A DNA stretch of 64,000 nucleotides from Anseongella ginsenosidimutans (GTDB lineage Bacteria > Bacteroidota > Bacteroidia > Sphingobacteriales > Sphingobacteriaceae). Shown piece by piece: positions 37,847-45,901 of the stretch (the stretch's first letter is position 1; every line of letters begins with the position of its first letter). Under the pieces are notes generated by a model. It had not been told where the DNA came from, did no database searches, and saw nothing but the letters and a program-made list of their open reading frames with translations. Position numbers and translations under genes: made by a program. Location: NCBI RefSeq assembly GCF_008033235.1, contig NZ_CP042432.1:2542001-2606000 (forward strand), written 5' to 3'.

Positions 37847-38842
37847 TCAGAATGGCTTAATACCGATAATTTCCCTGACTTCAGCAAGGGTCTTGCGAGC
37901 GCTTTCCGATGCTTTCATTGCGCCTTCTTCCGCTACCTGCCGGATATATGCCTCGTCTGCGGATAATTCCCGGATCTTTTCACGGAAAGGGGCGGTAAAG
38001 GTAATCATATCTTCCGCCAATTGCTTTTTCATGTCACCGTAGCGTATCCGGCAGGCGTTGTACGCTTCGTTGAAATGATCGTATGTCTCCGGAGCGGATA
38101 CCAATTGCAATAATGTAAAAAGATTGGCAATGGCTTCCGGCTTTTCCTGGTTCGGGACGGTAGGGCCGCTGTCGCTGACCGCGCGCATTACCTTTTTCCG
38201 GATCAGTTCCGGCTCGTCACGCAGGAAAACCGCATTACCTTCTCCTTCGGACTTGCCCATTTTCCCGCCTCCGTCAAGGCCCGGAACTTTTACCAGCTCC
38301 GTTCCGAAATTAAAGGCAAAGGGTTCCTTGAAATAGTCTGTTTTATAAAGAAAATTGAACCGGTTGGCAAAATTCCGGGTCATCTCAAGATGCTGTTCCT
38401 GGTCTTTTCCTACGGGTACCTTGGTGGCATGATGAATAAGGATATCGGCGGCCATCAGGGTAGGGTAGGTGAGCAGGCCGGCATTTACGTTTTCCGGTTG
38501 CTTGCGAACTTTTTCCTTGAAAGAAGTACAGCGTTCAAGTTCTCCAAGGTAGGAAATCATATTCAGGTAAAGGTATAATTCCGTCACCTCGGGTACGTCC
38601 GACTGTACGTAAATCGTAGCCTTTTCCGGATCGATCCCCGCTGCCAGGTATTCTATCAGCACGTTCTTTACGTTTCCGTGGAGGTCGCCCGGCGTGGGAT
38701 GAGTGGTGAGGGAATGCAAGTCGGCGATAAAGAAATAGCAGGAATGCGTCTCCTGCATTTTAACAAAGTTCTTCATGGCGCCGAGGTAATTCCCCAGGTG
38801 CAGGTTTCCCGTTGAACGTATTCCGCTTACTACGATTTCCAT
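37847..38842 (-). CDS. trpS: Tryptophanyl-tRNA synthetase
   Basis: Charges tRNA-Trp. 331 residues, class Ic synthetase. Opens MEIVVSGIRSTGNLHLGNYLGAMKNF, with the HIGH-type motif as HLGN; KMGKSEGEG is the KMSKS counterpart; VPVGKDQEQHLEMTRN binds the tRNA/amino acid region. ATG at 38842 is preferred to the longer frame because trpS proteins start just before IVVSGIRSTG and the extension overlaps plsC upstream sequence. Normal length for the family. Confidence 0.96.
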   Translation of the reverse strand: MEIVVSGIRSTGNLHLGNYLGAMKNFVKMQETHSCYFFIADLHSLTTHPTPGDLHGNVKNVLIEYLAAGIDPEKATIYVQSDVPEVTELYLYLNMISYLGELERCTSFKEKVRKQPENVNAGLLTYPTLMAADILIHHATKVPVGKDQEQHLEMTRNFANRFNFLYKTDYFKEPFAFNFGTELVKVPGLDGGGKMGKSEGEGNAVFLRDEPELIRKKVMRAVSDSGPTVPNQEKPEAIANLFTLLQLVSAPETYDHFNEAYNACRIRYGDMKKQLAEDMITFTAPFREKIRELSADEAYIRQVAEEGAMKASESARKTLAEVREIIGIKPF

Positions 38843-38913
38843 GGGGCCGAAAGTAAGAAAAAATCTCCTATTGGCATGCCGGGGAACCCCCGCTTTTCTT
38901 ATTTTTGGAGCAA

Positions 38914-39663
38914 ATGAAAGGATTCCCGGCAAAGCTGCATGCAGTGTGGCTTCAGTTTATACTTCTACTGGTTTACGCGGTACACTATCCTTTCTTCCTG
39001 TTTTTTTCCAGGCAGCCGCGTTATTTCAGGATGTTGAACATATGCCGCAGGAACTGCTCTGCGGCCTTCATGAACCTTTCCGGGATATTTTTTGATATCC
39101 GTTACGAGGAGCCCCTTGACAGGAAAGCCACCTTCGTGTTTTGCCCGAATCATACCTCCTACCTGGATATTCCGCTTATGTGCCTGGTAGCGAACGGCGC
39201 CTTTTATTTTATGGGGAAAGAAGAGCTGCTCAGAAATCCGCTTTTCCGGTTATTTTTCAAGACCATCGATGTGCCGGTGAACCGTGATAGTAAACTTTCG
39301 GGATACCGTGCGATCAGGCGTGCCTCCGGGAACCTGAAAAATGGAATGAGCCTTGTGCTTTTCCCGGAAGGTACGATATCGGAACATCCGCCGCAGATGT
39401 TACCCTTTAAAAACGGCGCTTTCCGGCTGGCTATTGAAAACAAAGTCCCTGTGGTTCCCGTGTCCATGCTCAATACCTGGGACATCCTGTATGACAAAGG
39501 CCAGGAAAAAGGTTCCCGGCCGGGAATTATTCGTATTTTTGTGCATAAACCCGTGCCTACTGCCGGATTGGACCTTTGCGATGAAGAAAAGCTCAGGGAC
39601 GAAGTATCCGGCATCATGCGCGCTAAACTTTCCGAATATGCGAGTAAGCAAAAGCACCGTTGA
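38914..39663 (+). CDS. plsC: 1-acyl-sn-glycerol-3-phosphate acyltransferase-like protein
   Basis: Inner-membrane acyltransferase that makes phosphatidic acid in phospholipid synthesis. 249 residues. N-terminal hydrophobic helix (FILLLVYAVHYPFFLFF), catalytic NHTSYLD with the H-x4-D motif (FCPNHTSYLDIP), substrate-site GKEELLRNPLFR, and FPEGTIS motif III. Start at ATG 38914 (an in-frame TTG lies 9 bp upstream). Its 3' end overlaps gatC by 26 bp. Acyl-chain or acceptor specificity not resolvable. Confidence 0.92.
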   Translation: MKGFPAKLHAVWLQFILLLVYAVHYPFFLFFSRQPRYFRMLNICRRNCSAAFMNLSGIFFDIRYEEPLDRKATFVFCPNHTSYLDIPLMCLVANGAFYFMGKEELLRNPLFRLFFKTIDVPVNRDSKLSGYRAIRRASGNLKNGMSLVLFPEGTISEHPPQMLPFKNGAFRLAIENKVPVVPVSMLNTWDILYDKGQEKGSRPGIIRIFVHKPVPTAGLDLCDEEKLRDEVSGIMRAKLSEYASKQKHR

Positions 39664-39922
39664 AAAGATGGCCCATCTGGCGCGTCTTGAAGTGGAAAAC
39701 ATAGAGAAGATGCAGGAAGATATGAGCAAGATCCTGGACTTCATGGATAAGCTGAATGAACTGGATACAGCTGAAGTAGCTCCGCTGGTGTATATGAACG
39801 AAGAAGTGAATATTACCCGGCCGGATGGAATGGGCGGAGAGCTTTCACGGGAAGAAGCCCTGAAAAACGCTCCTTCGACCGACGGCGCCTTTTTCAAGGT
39901 GGCCAAAGTCATTGATCTATAA
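39638..39922 (+). CDS. gatC: Glutamyl-/aspartyl-tRNA amidotransferase subunit C
   Basis: Small subunit that stabilises the GatAB amidotransferase making Gln-tRNA or Asn-tRNA. 94 residues. VEKMAHLARLEVE and DMSKILDFMDKLNELDTAEVAPLVY are the GatC signature, followed by RPDGMGGELSREEALKNAP and GAFFKVAKVI. ATG at 39638 gives the family length; it starts 26 bp inside the plsC 3' end in another frame. gatA and gatB are not in this window, as is common in Bacteroidota. Confidence 0.93.
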   Translation: MRVSKSTVEKMAHLARLEVENIEKMQEDMSKILDFMDKLNELDTAEVAPLVYMNEEVNITRPDGMGGELSREEALKNAPSTDGAFFKVAKVIDL

Positions 39923-39984
39923 TGATTGTGTAATTTTTTTTATACATCCCTTTTCTGCCTGGTAAATTTTATTAGATTTGGTTT

Positions 39985-40707
39985 ATGGAGAAAGCACTTA
40001 TCTCTCTGAAAGATATCGGAAAGAAATACCTGATAGGTTCTGAAGTCATTCATGCCCTACGATCGGTGACCCTTGATATTCACAAAGGCGAATTCGTGGC
40101 CTTGATGGGGCCTTCCGGTTCCGGGAAATCTACGCTTATGAACATCCTGGGATGCCTGGATACGCCTACAAAAGGACAATACATATTGAACGGTACGGAT
40201 GTGAGCCGAATGAGCGACAACCAGCTTGCCGAGGTACGGAACAAAGAGATTGGCTTCGTGTTCCAGACATTTAACCTGCTTCCGCGTTCCACCGCCCTTG
40301 ACAATGTAGCCCTTCCGCTGGTGTACGCCGGCGTTCACAAGACGCAGCGGGAAGCCCGGGCCACCGAGGTCCTGGAGCATGTGGGGCTTGGCGAAAGGGT
40401 AAAACATAAGCCTAACGAGCTTTCCGGGGGGCAACGGCAGCGTGTGGCCGTGGCACGCGCCCTGATCAATGATCCTTCTATTATTCTTGCCGACGAACCT
40501 ACGGGAAACCTGGATACTAAAACTTCCGTGGAGATCATGGGGCTTATCGAAGAGATCCACCGCAGGGGGAATACGATCGTATTGGTTACCCATGAAGAAG
40601 ATATCGCCCAGCATGCTCATCGCATCATTAGGGTAAGGGACGGGGAAGTGGAGAACGATTATGCCAATGAAAACATCCGCTCAGTATCTGCTGTTATAGA
40701 GAGCTGA
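39985..40707 (+). CDS. ABC transporter ATP-binding protein (MacB/LolD type)
   Basis: 240 residues, cytosolic ATPase of a lipoprotein/efflux-type ABC transporter. Walker [20 protein letters not shown]-loop [10 protein letters not shown], signature [16 protein letters not shown], Walker [15 protein letters not shown]-loop LVTHEEDIA. The [16 protein letters not shown]-type core is typical of the MacB/LolD clade. No permease is adjacent, but a MacB-like permease lies 3.2 kb away at 43951 and may be the partner. A TAGATTTG box ends 4 bp before the ATG (39973-39980), hinting at a leaderless transcript if it is used. Confidence 0.93.
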   Translation: MEKALISLKDIGKKYLIGSEVIHALRSVTLDIHKGEFVALMGPSGSGKSTLMNILGCLDTPTKGQYILNGTDVSRMSDNQLAEVRNKEIGFVFQTFNLLPRSTALDNVALPLVYAGVHKTQREARATEVLEHVGLGERVKHKPNELSGGQRQRVAVARALINDPSIILADEPTGNLDTKTSVEIMGLIEEIHRRGNTIVLVTHEEDIAQHAHRIIRVRDGEVENDYANENIRSVSAVIES

Positions 40708-40729
40708 AAACAGGATATTATTTCCGGGA

Positions 40730-41278
40730 ATGAAGATCTACACGAAAAAAGGAGATCAGGGTGAAACCTCATTGATAGGGGGGACGAGGGTCCTTAAGTC
40801 CCATCTTCGCATAGACAGTTACGGGACTGTTGATGAATTGAATGCTTATATCGGGCTCATCCGCGACCAAGCCATAGCAGCTCACTATAAAGCCGTGCTT
40901 AAAAATATACAGGAAAGTTTGTTTACCATCGGGTCTAACCTGGCTGCTGATCCTGAACATACAAAAATGCGCCTTCCGGAAGTAAATGCAAAAGGGATCG
41001 CGGAGCTGGAAATTGAAATCGATCGGATGCAGGAAGAGTTGCCGGAATTAAAACATTTTATTTTGCCAGGAGGTCATAGTATTGTATCATTTTGTCACGT
41101 AGCGCGCTGTGTGTGCCGGCGGGCCGAACGATTGATCGTTCGGCTTTCGGGCGAGGAAAAAATTAATGAGTTGATAATCAGCTATATGAATAGGCTGTCT
41201 GATTACCTGTTCGTTCTGGGAAGAAAACTGGCAATGGATTTGAAAGCGGAAGAATATAAATGGCTGCCAGAGGTATGA
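40730..41278 (+). CDS. PduO-type cob(I)yrinic acid a,c-diamide adenosyltransferase
   Basis: Transfers the adenosyl group of ATP to cob(I)alamin, forming coenzyme B12. 182 residues, helical bundle. MKIYTKKGDQGETSLIGGTRV is the N-terminal ATP-binding signature (the G-D-x-G-x-T-S/L part), followed by IDSYGTVDELNAYIGL; the C-terminal helix carries SFCHVARCVCRRAER and MNRLSDYLFVLGRKLA. Typical length. No B12 riboswitch or other cobalamin gene nearby. Confidence 0.94.
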   Translation: MKIYTKKGDQGETSLIGGTRVLKSHLRIDSYGTVDELNAYIGLIRDQAIAAHYKAVLKNIQESLFTIGSNLAADPEHTKMRLPEVNAKGIAELEIEIDRMQEELPELKHFILPGGHSIVSFCHVARCVCRRAERLIVRLSGEEKINELIISYMNRLSDYLFVLGRKLAMDLKAEEYKWLPEV

Positions 41279-41334
41279 AATTTATTATATCTTTGCGAAA
41301 ATTAGGAAAAGGCTGAATTAAACTGATTAGCGAT

Positions 41335-41556
41335 ATGTATTGGACACTTGAATTGGCTTCCCACCTGGAAGACGCTCCGTGGCCTGCCACCAAGGATGAG
41401 TTAATCGATTACGGTATCCGCTCAGGTGCGCCTGTAGAAGTAATCGAGAATCTGCAGGCCCTGGAGGACGATGGAGAGCCCTACGAGAGCATTGAAGAAA
41501 TCTGGCCGGACTACCCGACCAAAGACGATTTCTTTTTTAATGAAGATGAATATTAA
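41335..41556 (+). CDS. DUF2795-type small acidic protein
   Basis: 73 residues. The WPATKDELIDYGIRSGAP and EVIENLQALEDDG parts match the small DUF2795 fold, and the end EDEY is very acidic (YPTKDDFFFNEDEY). No signal peptide. Function unknown; short size, strong codon bias, a TATCTTTG box (41288-41295) in front and a proper terminator just after all support a real gene. No -33 element was found. Confidence 0.8.
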   Translation: MYWTLELASHLEDAPWPATKDELIDYGIRSGAPVEVIENLQALEDDGEPYESIEEIWPDYPTKDDFFFNEDEY

Positions 41557-41559
41557 AAG

Positions 41560-41585
41560 ATCCCGCCTCGAGCGGGATTTTTCAT
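41560..41585 (+). terminator. Terminator of the DUF2795 gene
   Basis: ATCCCGC (41560-41566), loop CTCGA, GCGGGAT (41572-41578), then TTTTTC. Three bases past the stop codon. Confidence 0.85.
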
Positions 41586-41618
41586 TTCAGGTATCCCGGA
41601 ATTAAGCGTAAGGGCGCC

Positions 41619-41706
41619 GAATTTTGCCTTACCCGGTCTCGCTCAGGCGATTCTTGCGGCCGTGCCGCAAGAATCAGCATCGCTCGCTTCGGACAAGGCA
41701 AAATTC
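41619..41706 (+). repeat. Folded intergenic repeat element, copy 3
   Basis: Outer stem gaattttgcctt (41619-41630) with complement 41695-41706; conserved strand GTCTCGCTCAGGC (41636-41648); perfect 12-bp inner stem (41649-41660 with 41664-41675), loop CGT; conserved strand AGCATCGCTCGCT (41676-41688). The bases between outer stem and conserved strands form a short bulge. Same orientation as copies 1 and 2. Confidence 0.82.
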
Positions 41707-41942
41707 CGCTGGCCTCGCCCGCATTTCTGCAGTCCCCCTCTACCGTCCTGCCCCCTGATTTAGGTTTTTCCGTTGTTTCCTGTGTTGTTGCGACAATGCC
41801 GGGACAAAGCTGCGACAATGCTGCAATCCCGGAGCAATATCCTATTTTCTGGAAAGGACTTCCGCGAGAGGAGCGTGCGAAAGGAAGCGTGCATGCGGGA
41901 GGGAGGGAGGCAGGGTGCTTGTGTGCGTGCGTATGAGAGGAA

Positions 41943-42039
41943 GCGTGCCTGCAAGGCTTTGATCGCCCGCAGCGAGCGATGTTGATTCTCCGGAACGGAG
42001 AATCGCCTGAGCGAGACCGGGCGATCAAAGCCGGCACGC
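41943..42039 (-). repeat. Folded intergenic repeat element, copy 4 (inverted)
   Basis: Read on the plus strand: outer GCGTGCC/GGCACGC (41943-41949, 42033-42039), main stem ggctttgatcgcccg (41955-41969) with complement 42018-42032, conserved strand CAGCGAGCGATGTT (41970-41983), inner stem gattctccg/cggagaatc (41984-41992, 41996-42004), conserved strand GCCTGAGCGAGAC (42005-42017). The two conserved strands are exact reverse complements of those in copies 2 and 3. Confidence 0.82.
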
Positions 42040-42055
42040 GCGCACAGGCCAAAAC

Positions 42056-42140
42056 TTACTACCAAAGCAGCGCCTGCTTACGGCTAAAGCAGATACCCTG
42101 CTTACTACTAAAGCAGCGCCTGCTTACGGCTAAAGCAGCG
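42056..42140. repeat. Tandem 22-24 bp repeat reaching into the ispD stop codon
   Basis: Three and a half units built on AAAGCAGCGCCTGCTTAC followed by GGC or TAC-T run from about 42056 to 42140. AAGCAG and CTGCTT make each unit a small palindrome. The last unit supplies the terminal codons and stop of ispD (stop 42130-42132), so the gene end evolved within, or gave rise to, the repeat. The rest of the 573-bp gap (41586-41942) contains copy 3, short GGAAGCGTGC repeats near 41875-41950, and no gene. Confidence 0.75.
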
Positions 42141-42785
42141 CTTCGGCAATTTTAAGGTCGTCGGGGTAGGTGATCTTTATATTGCTGGTTTCGCCTTCTA
42201 CAAGGTGAATGGGCTCGCCCGATTTTTCCACTACTGACGCATCATCGGTGAACTCATTTCTGAACTCCTGCCGGTAGGCGCGTTTGAGCAAGGCGCTGTT
42301 AAAACACTGGGGCGTCTGGACCAGGAAGTAATCATCCCTGCTGAGGCTCTGAGAGGAGTCGGCCCCCCCTTCCGCAGCGATTCCCTGCAAGGGACAGCGG
42401 GAACAGCATTCCCAAGTTCTTCAGCTTTTTCAAAACATTTCAGGATCAAGCCGGCGGAAACAAGGGGCCTTACCGCATCATGTACGGCTACGGTGCCTTT
42501 TCGCGTGACTTCCTTCAATCCCTTCCTGACAGAGTCAAAACGGGTAACCCCTCCCTTTACGAGCAGGTGAGGCACGTTAAAATTATATTCTTTGCACAAT
42601 TTCTCCCAGTAGGAATGAAAATGCACATTCAGGACCAGGATGATATCGGAAGCTGCGCTTTCATGGAAGCGGTTGATGGTATGCATCAGTACAGGGAGGC
42701 CTTTCAGTTCCAGGAACTGTTTGGGGAGTTCCGAGCCCATTCGTTCTCCTTTTCCGGCTCCCACTATGATCGCATACCGGCTCAT
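42130..42785 (-). CDS. ispD: 2-C-methyl-D-erythritol 4-phosphate cytidylyltransferase, frameshifted near 42363
   Basis: Makes CDP-methylerythritol in the MEP isoprenoid pathway. First frame: [27 protein letters not shown], with the nucleotide-binding G-x-G-x-R-M-G loop, then [17 protein letters not shown] and [12 protein letters not shown]. It breaks at a 7-G run (42363-42369 on the plus strand). The other frame resumes with [19 protein letters not shown] and [10 protein letters not shown], and ends with [16 protein letters not shown]. One added G restores about 218 residues, the usual length. The start ATG overlaps the queA stop (TGATG), so they are likely translated together. Confidence 0.92.
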
Positions 42786-43834
42786 CAGATGATCAGCATG
42801 GCATCTCCGTAGCTGTAAAAGCGATACTTTTCTTTCACAGCAATATTATAGGCCTGCATGATCAGGTCATACCCGCCGAAAGCCGCCACCATCATAAGCA
42901 GGGTGGATTCCGGTGTATGAAAATTAGTGACCATGGAATTGGCAATGCTGAATTCGTAAGGAGGAAAAATAAATTTGCTGGTCCAGTCGTTGGCTGGTTT
43001 TAGTTTTTTGTTCGCCGATACCGCCGATTCGATGGCGCGCATGGACGTGGTGCCTACCGCACAAATGCGTTGTTTGGCAGCCAGGGCCTTGTTGACCATT
43101 TCGGCATGTTCCGGGCTGATCATGAAATGTTCGGAGTCCATTTTATGCTTGGTGAGGTCCTCCACTTCTACCTGGCGGAAGGTGCCAAGGCCAACGTGAA
43201 GCGTTACTTCCGCGAAATCAACACCCTTCAGTTCCAGGCGTTTCATCAATTCCCTGCTGAAATGCAGCCCCGCGGTAGGCGCTGCAACGGCTCCCTCATG
43301 CTTGGCGTAAATGGTCTGGTAACGATCCTTGTCCTCGGGTGTGGGCCTGCGTTTAATGTATTTGGGAAGGGGTGTTTCGCCAAGGATCTCAATGGCCTCC
43401 CTGAACTCCTCGTCAGTACCGTCAAAAAGGAAACGAATGGTGCGGCCCCGTGAAGTGGTATTATCCACGACTTCAGCAACCAGCAGGTCATTCTCCCCGA
43501 AATATAATTTGTTGCCTACTCGAATTTTGCGGGCGGGATCTACCAGTACATCCCACAAACGCATTTCCCTGTTAAGCTCGCGCAGGAGAAAAACCTCGAT
43601 CTTAGCAGCGGTCTTTTCCTTGGTCCCGTAAAGCCGGGCGGGAAAAACCTTTGTATTGTTCAGGATCAGTACGTCCTTTTCGTCAAAATAATCTATAACA
43701 TCCTTGAAAACCTTGTGTTCAATTTTGCCGGAATCTTTGTGTACCACCATTAGCCGCGATTCATCCCGGTGTCCTGCGGGGGAATGGGCAATTAAAGATT
43801 CCGGGAGCTTAAAGCCAAATTGTGATAACTTCAT
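42785..43834 (-). CDS. queA: tRNA preQ1(34) S-adenosylmethionine ribosyltransferase-isomerase
   Basis: Moves and isomerises the ribosyl part of SAM onto preQ1 in tRNA, making epoxyqueuosine. 349 residues. [24 protein letters not shown] opens the protein; [34 protein letters not shown] and [16 protein letters not shown] are the QueA signatures, and [21 protein letters not shown] follows. Full length. It has its own promoter (43871-43903) and is followed by ispD in a one-base overlap. Confidence 0.96.
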   Translation of the reverse strand: MKLSQFGFKLPESLIAHSPAGHRDESRLMVVHKDSGKIEHKVFKDVIDYFDEKDVLILNNTKVFPARLYGTKEKTAAKIEVFLLRELNREMRLWDVLVDPARKIRVGNKLYFGENDLLVAEVVDNTTSRGRTIRFLFDGTDEEFREAIEILGETPLPKYIKRRPTPEDKDRYQTIYAKHEGAVAAPTAGLHFSRELMKRLELKGVDFAEVTLHVGLGTFRQVEVEDLTKHKMDSEHFMISPEHAEMVNKALAAKQRICAVGTTSMRAIESAVSANKKLKPANDWTSKFIFPPYEFSIANSMVTNFHTPESTLLMMVAAFGGYDLIMQAYNIAVKEKYRFYSYGDAMLII

Positions 43835-43870
43835 TTTCCAATTAATATATATTTAAAGCCGAAAAGTGCG

Positions 43871-43903
43871 CAAAGTTATGGATTTTTTTATGGGTTTCGC
43901 AAA
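43871..43903 (-). promoter_or_regulatory. Bacteroidota-type promoter of queA-ispD
   Basis: Minus strand: -33 element TTTG (43903-43900), 21-nt spacer, -7 element TAACTTTG (43878-43871). Expected start is near 43864, giving a leader of about 30 nt. Confidence 0.6.
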
Positions 43904-43950
43904 ATGTGCAATCGCATAAATTTTCTGTACCTTTGGCTTAAAGCATTGCT

Positions 43951-45201
43951 ATGTTATTTCTGCGGTCCATTAAGGAAAGTATCCTGTTCGCTCTTGAAGC
44001 GCTTCGCGTAAATAAACTGCGAACCATTTTGTCTCTCCTGGGAGTCACGATCGGCATCTTTCTTATCATCAGCGTTTTTACCGTAGTGGACACGATGGAG
44101 TCCAAAATCCGTACCAGTGTTCAGAAGCTGGGCGATAACGTGGTATATATCCAGAAGTGGCCCTGGGGTGGTTTTGGCGACTATCCCTGGTGGGACTATT
44201 TCCAGCGCCCGGTCCCTACCCTGGAGGAACACCAGAAGTTATCCGACCGCCTGCAGACGGCTGAAGCTTCGACTTTTAACGTGGGGATCGGCGACCGCAT
44301 GCTGGAATTCGGGACCAATACCGTGGAAGGTGTGGATATTATCGGCACTACTTTTCAATTCGATAAAGTAAGGGACCTGGAATTCAGCGGGGGGCGTTAC
44401 TTTACCAATATGGAAATGGCCAAGGGCAGCAATGTAGCGATCATCGGCGCTACCATAGCTGACGGCCTGTTTGGCAGCGTGGACCCGATCGGGAAAGAAA
44501 TAAAGGCTGCCGGAAGGCAGGTGACGGTGATAGGCACTCTGGTTAAAGAAGGGGATGATATGTTCGGCAACACTACGGATGAATGGGTAATTGTTCCGGT
44601 GAATTTTGCCCGAAACCTGGTGAATATACGCAGCGAGAGCAGCAATCCTGATATCTGGGTGAAAGGGAAGGAGGGCGTTGGCGCCGCCGAAGTGGAAGCG
44701 GAGCTGCGCGGGGTAATGCGTTCTATCCGGAAGCTTTCTCCCGGTGAAACGGATGATTTTGCACTGAACCGGAATGATATTGTGGCACAGCAGCTGGAGC
44801 CGGTGTTTGCCATTGTGAATTTCGCCGGCTGGGTCATCGGGCTGTTCTCCATTTTGGTGGGCGGTTTCGGGATTGCGAACATCATGTTCGTTTCGGTAAA
44901 AGAGCGGACGAATATTATAGGCATCCAGAAATCGCTCGGCGCTAAGAATTATTTCGTGCTTTCCCAGTTCCTGGTAGAATCTATTGCGCTTTGCCTCATA
45001 GGAGGTACCATCGGGCTTTTCCTCGTATTCATGCTCACGCTTGTGTTTTCCTCCCTCACCGGCACCGCCGTGGTGCTTTCGGCCTGGAATATCACGCTTG
45101 GGCTCCTTATTTCCGTGATCATTGGCATCGTGGCAGGGTACTGGCCGGCTTACAGCGCCGCCAAACTTGACCCCGTGGAAGCCATTCGCTCCGGATTCTG
45201 A
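43951..45201 (+). CDS. MacB-like ABC transporter permease
   Basis: 416 residues, FtsX/MacB-like inner-membrane permease. A first helix (about 24-44, ILSLLGVTIGIFLIISVFTVV), a large periplasmic domain (about 50-280) typical of MacB, then three C-terminal helices (FAGWVIGLFSILVGGFGIANIMFVSVKERTNIIGI, IALCLIGGTIGLFLVFMLTL, LGLLISVIIGIVAGYWPAYSAAKLDPVEAIRSGF) with the family end motif. No ATPase is adjacent; the MacB/LolD-type ATPase at 39985 may serve it. A TACCTTTG box lies at 43928-43935, divergent from the queA promoter. Cargo unknown. Confidence 0.92.
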   Translation: MLFLRSIKESILFALEALRVNKLRTILSLLGVTIGIFLIISVFTVVDTMESKIRTSVQKLGDNVVYIQKWPWGGFGDYPWWDYFQRPVPTLEEHQKLSDRLQTAEASTFNVGIGDRMLEFGTNTVEGVDIIGTTFQFDKVRDLEFSGGRYFTNMEMAKGSNVAIIGATIADGLFGSVDPIGKEIKAAGRQVTVIGTLVKEGDDMFGNTTDEWVIVPVNFARNLVNIRSESSNPDIWVKGKEGVGAAEVEAELRGVMRSIRKLSPGETDDFALNRNDIVAQQLEPVFAIVNFAGWVIGLFSILVGGFGIANIMFVSVKERTNIIGIQKSLGAKNYFVLSQFLVESIALCLIGGTIGLFLVFMLTLVFSSLTGTAVVLSAWNITLGLLISVIIGIVAGYWPAYSAAKLDPVEAIRSGF

Positions 45202-45280
45202 CATAGGGTAACTTTTAAGGTACAATTTGCTGTTTTTTGTAAAAAAGTTGTTATCTTCATCAACCAACCAGAATCACTTG

Positions 45281-45823
45281 ATGAGACTGTTTACTGATGA
45301 AGATCAACTGATTGAAGGCCTTTGTAACAGCGATCCGGTAAGTTTTAGAATAATTTACAGGCTGCACTGGAAAAGACTGTTTGACCTCGCCTGCCATATC
45401 ATGCAGGACGAGGCGGATGCGGAAGATGTAGTACAGGATGTTTTCTGTTCCCTCTGGTACAGGCGCGAGCAATTGCAGATCAGAACGGCCCTTGAAAATT
45501 ACCTGGTAAAAGCCGTGAAATACACCGCTTTCTTTTATCTTAAAATGCAGGCTGCCCGGCGAAACGCCACGTTGCCGGAAGAAGCAATCCCCTCCCCGGT
45601 AAACAGCACGGAAGAATCTCTTTTTCACAAGGAACTCGAAGCAATGATGAACAGGCTGCTCGGAACCCTGCCATTTAAGACCCGCCGGATATTTTCGCTC
45701 AGCCGGTTCCAGGGTCTGAGTTATCCTGAAATCGCCAATGAAATGGGCGTTTCAGTCAAAACCGTAGAGTATCATATTTCCAAGGCCCTTAGAAGGTTAT
45801 CAGCGAGGCGGGGCCTTTTTTAG
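45281..45823 (+). CDS. ECF sigma factor (SusCD-linked), cassette 1
   Basis: 180-residue sigma-70-like factor. Region 2: IIYRLHWKRLFDLACHIMQDEADAEDVVQDVFCSLW, including the core-binding helix; region 4: LPFKTRRIFSLSRFQGLSYPEIANEMGVSVKTVEYHI, a helix-turn-helix that reads the -35 element. Start at ATG 45281; the longer frame adds a hydrophobic stretch not part of the family. A FecR-like anti-sigma gene follows at 45902 and SusC/SusD after it, so it probably controls that cassette in response to a substrate signal carried by SusC. Confidence 0.9.
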   Translation: MRLFTDEDQLIEGLCNSDPVSFRIIYRLHWKRLFDLACHIMQDEADAEDVVQDVFCSLWYRREQLQIRTALENYLVKAVKYTAFFYLKMQAARRNATLPEEAIPSPVNSTEESLFHKELEAMMNRLLGTLPFKTRRIFSLSRFQGLSYPEIANEMGVSVKTVEYHISKALRRLSARRGLF

Positions 45824-45901
45824 CCGGGCCTTTTAAAAAATTCAATTTTTTTTAGGGTATGCCGGGGTGTTTATACACTAGTATATAATTAACCTGGCAA
45901 T

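Noticed and set aside
41582-42052. 156-aa minus-strand reading frame
   Set aside because: It runs through both folded repeats and short tandem repeats; Arg/Ser-rich, no start signal. Frames crossing copies 1 and 2 look alike for the same reason.
44239-45267. 342-aa frame opposite the MacB-like permease
   Set aside because: Antisense shadow of a well-conserved gene; His/Arg-rich with no family character.
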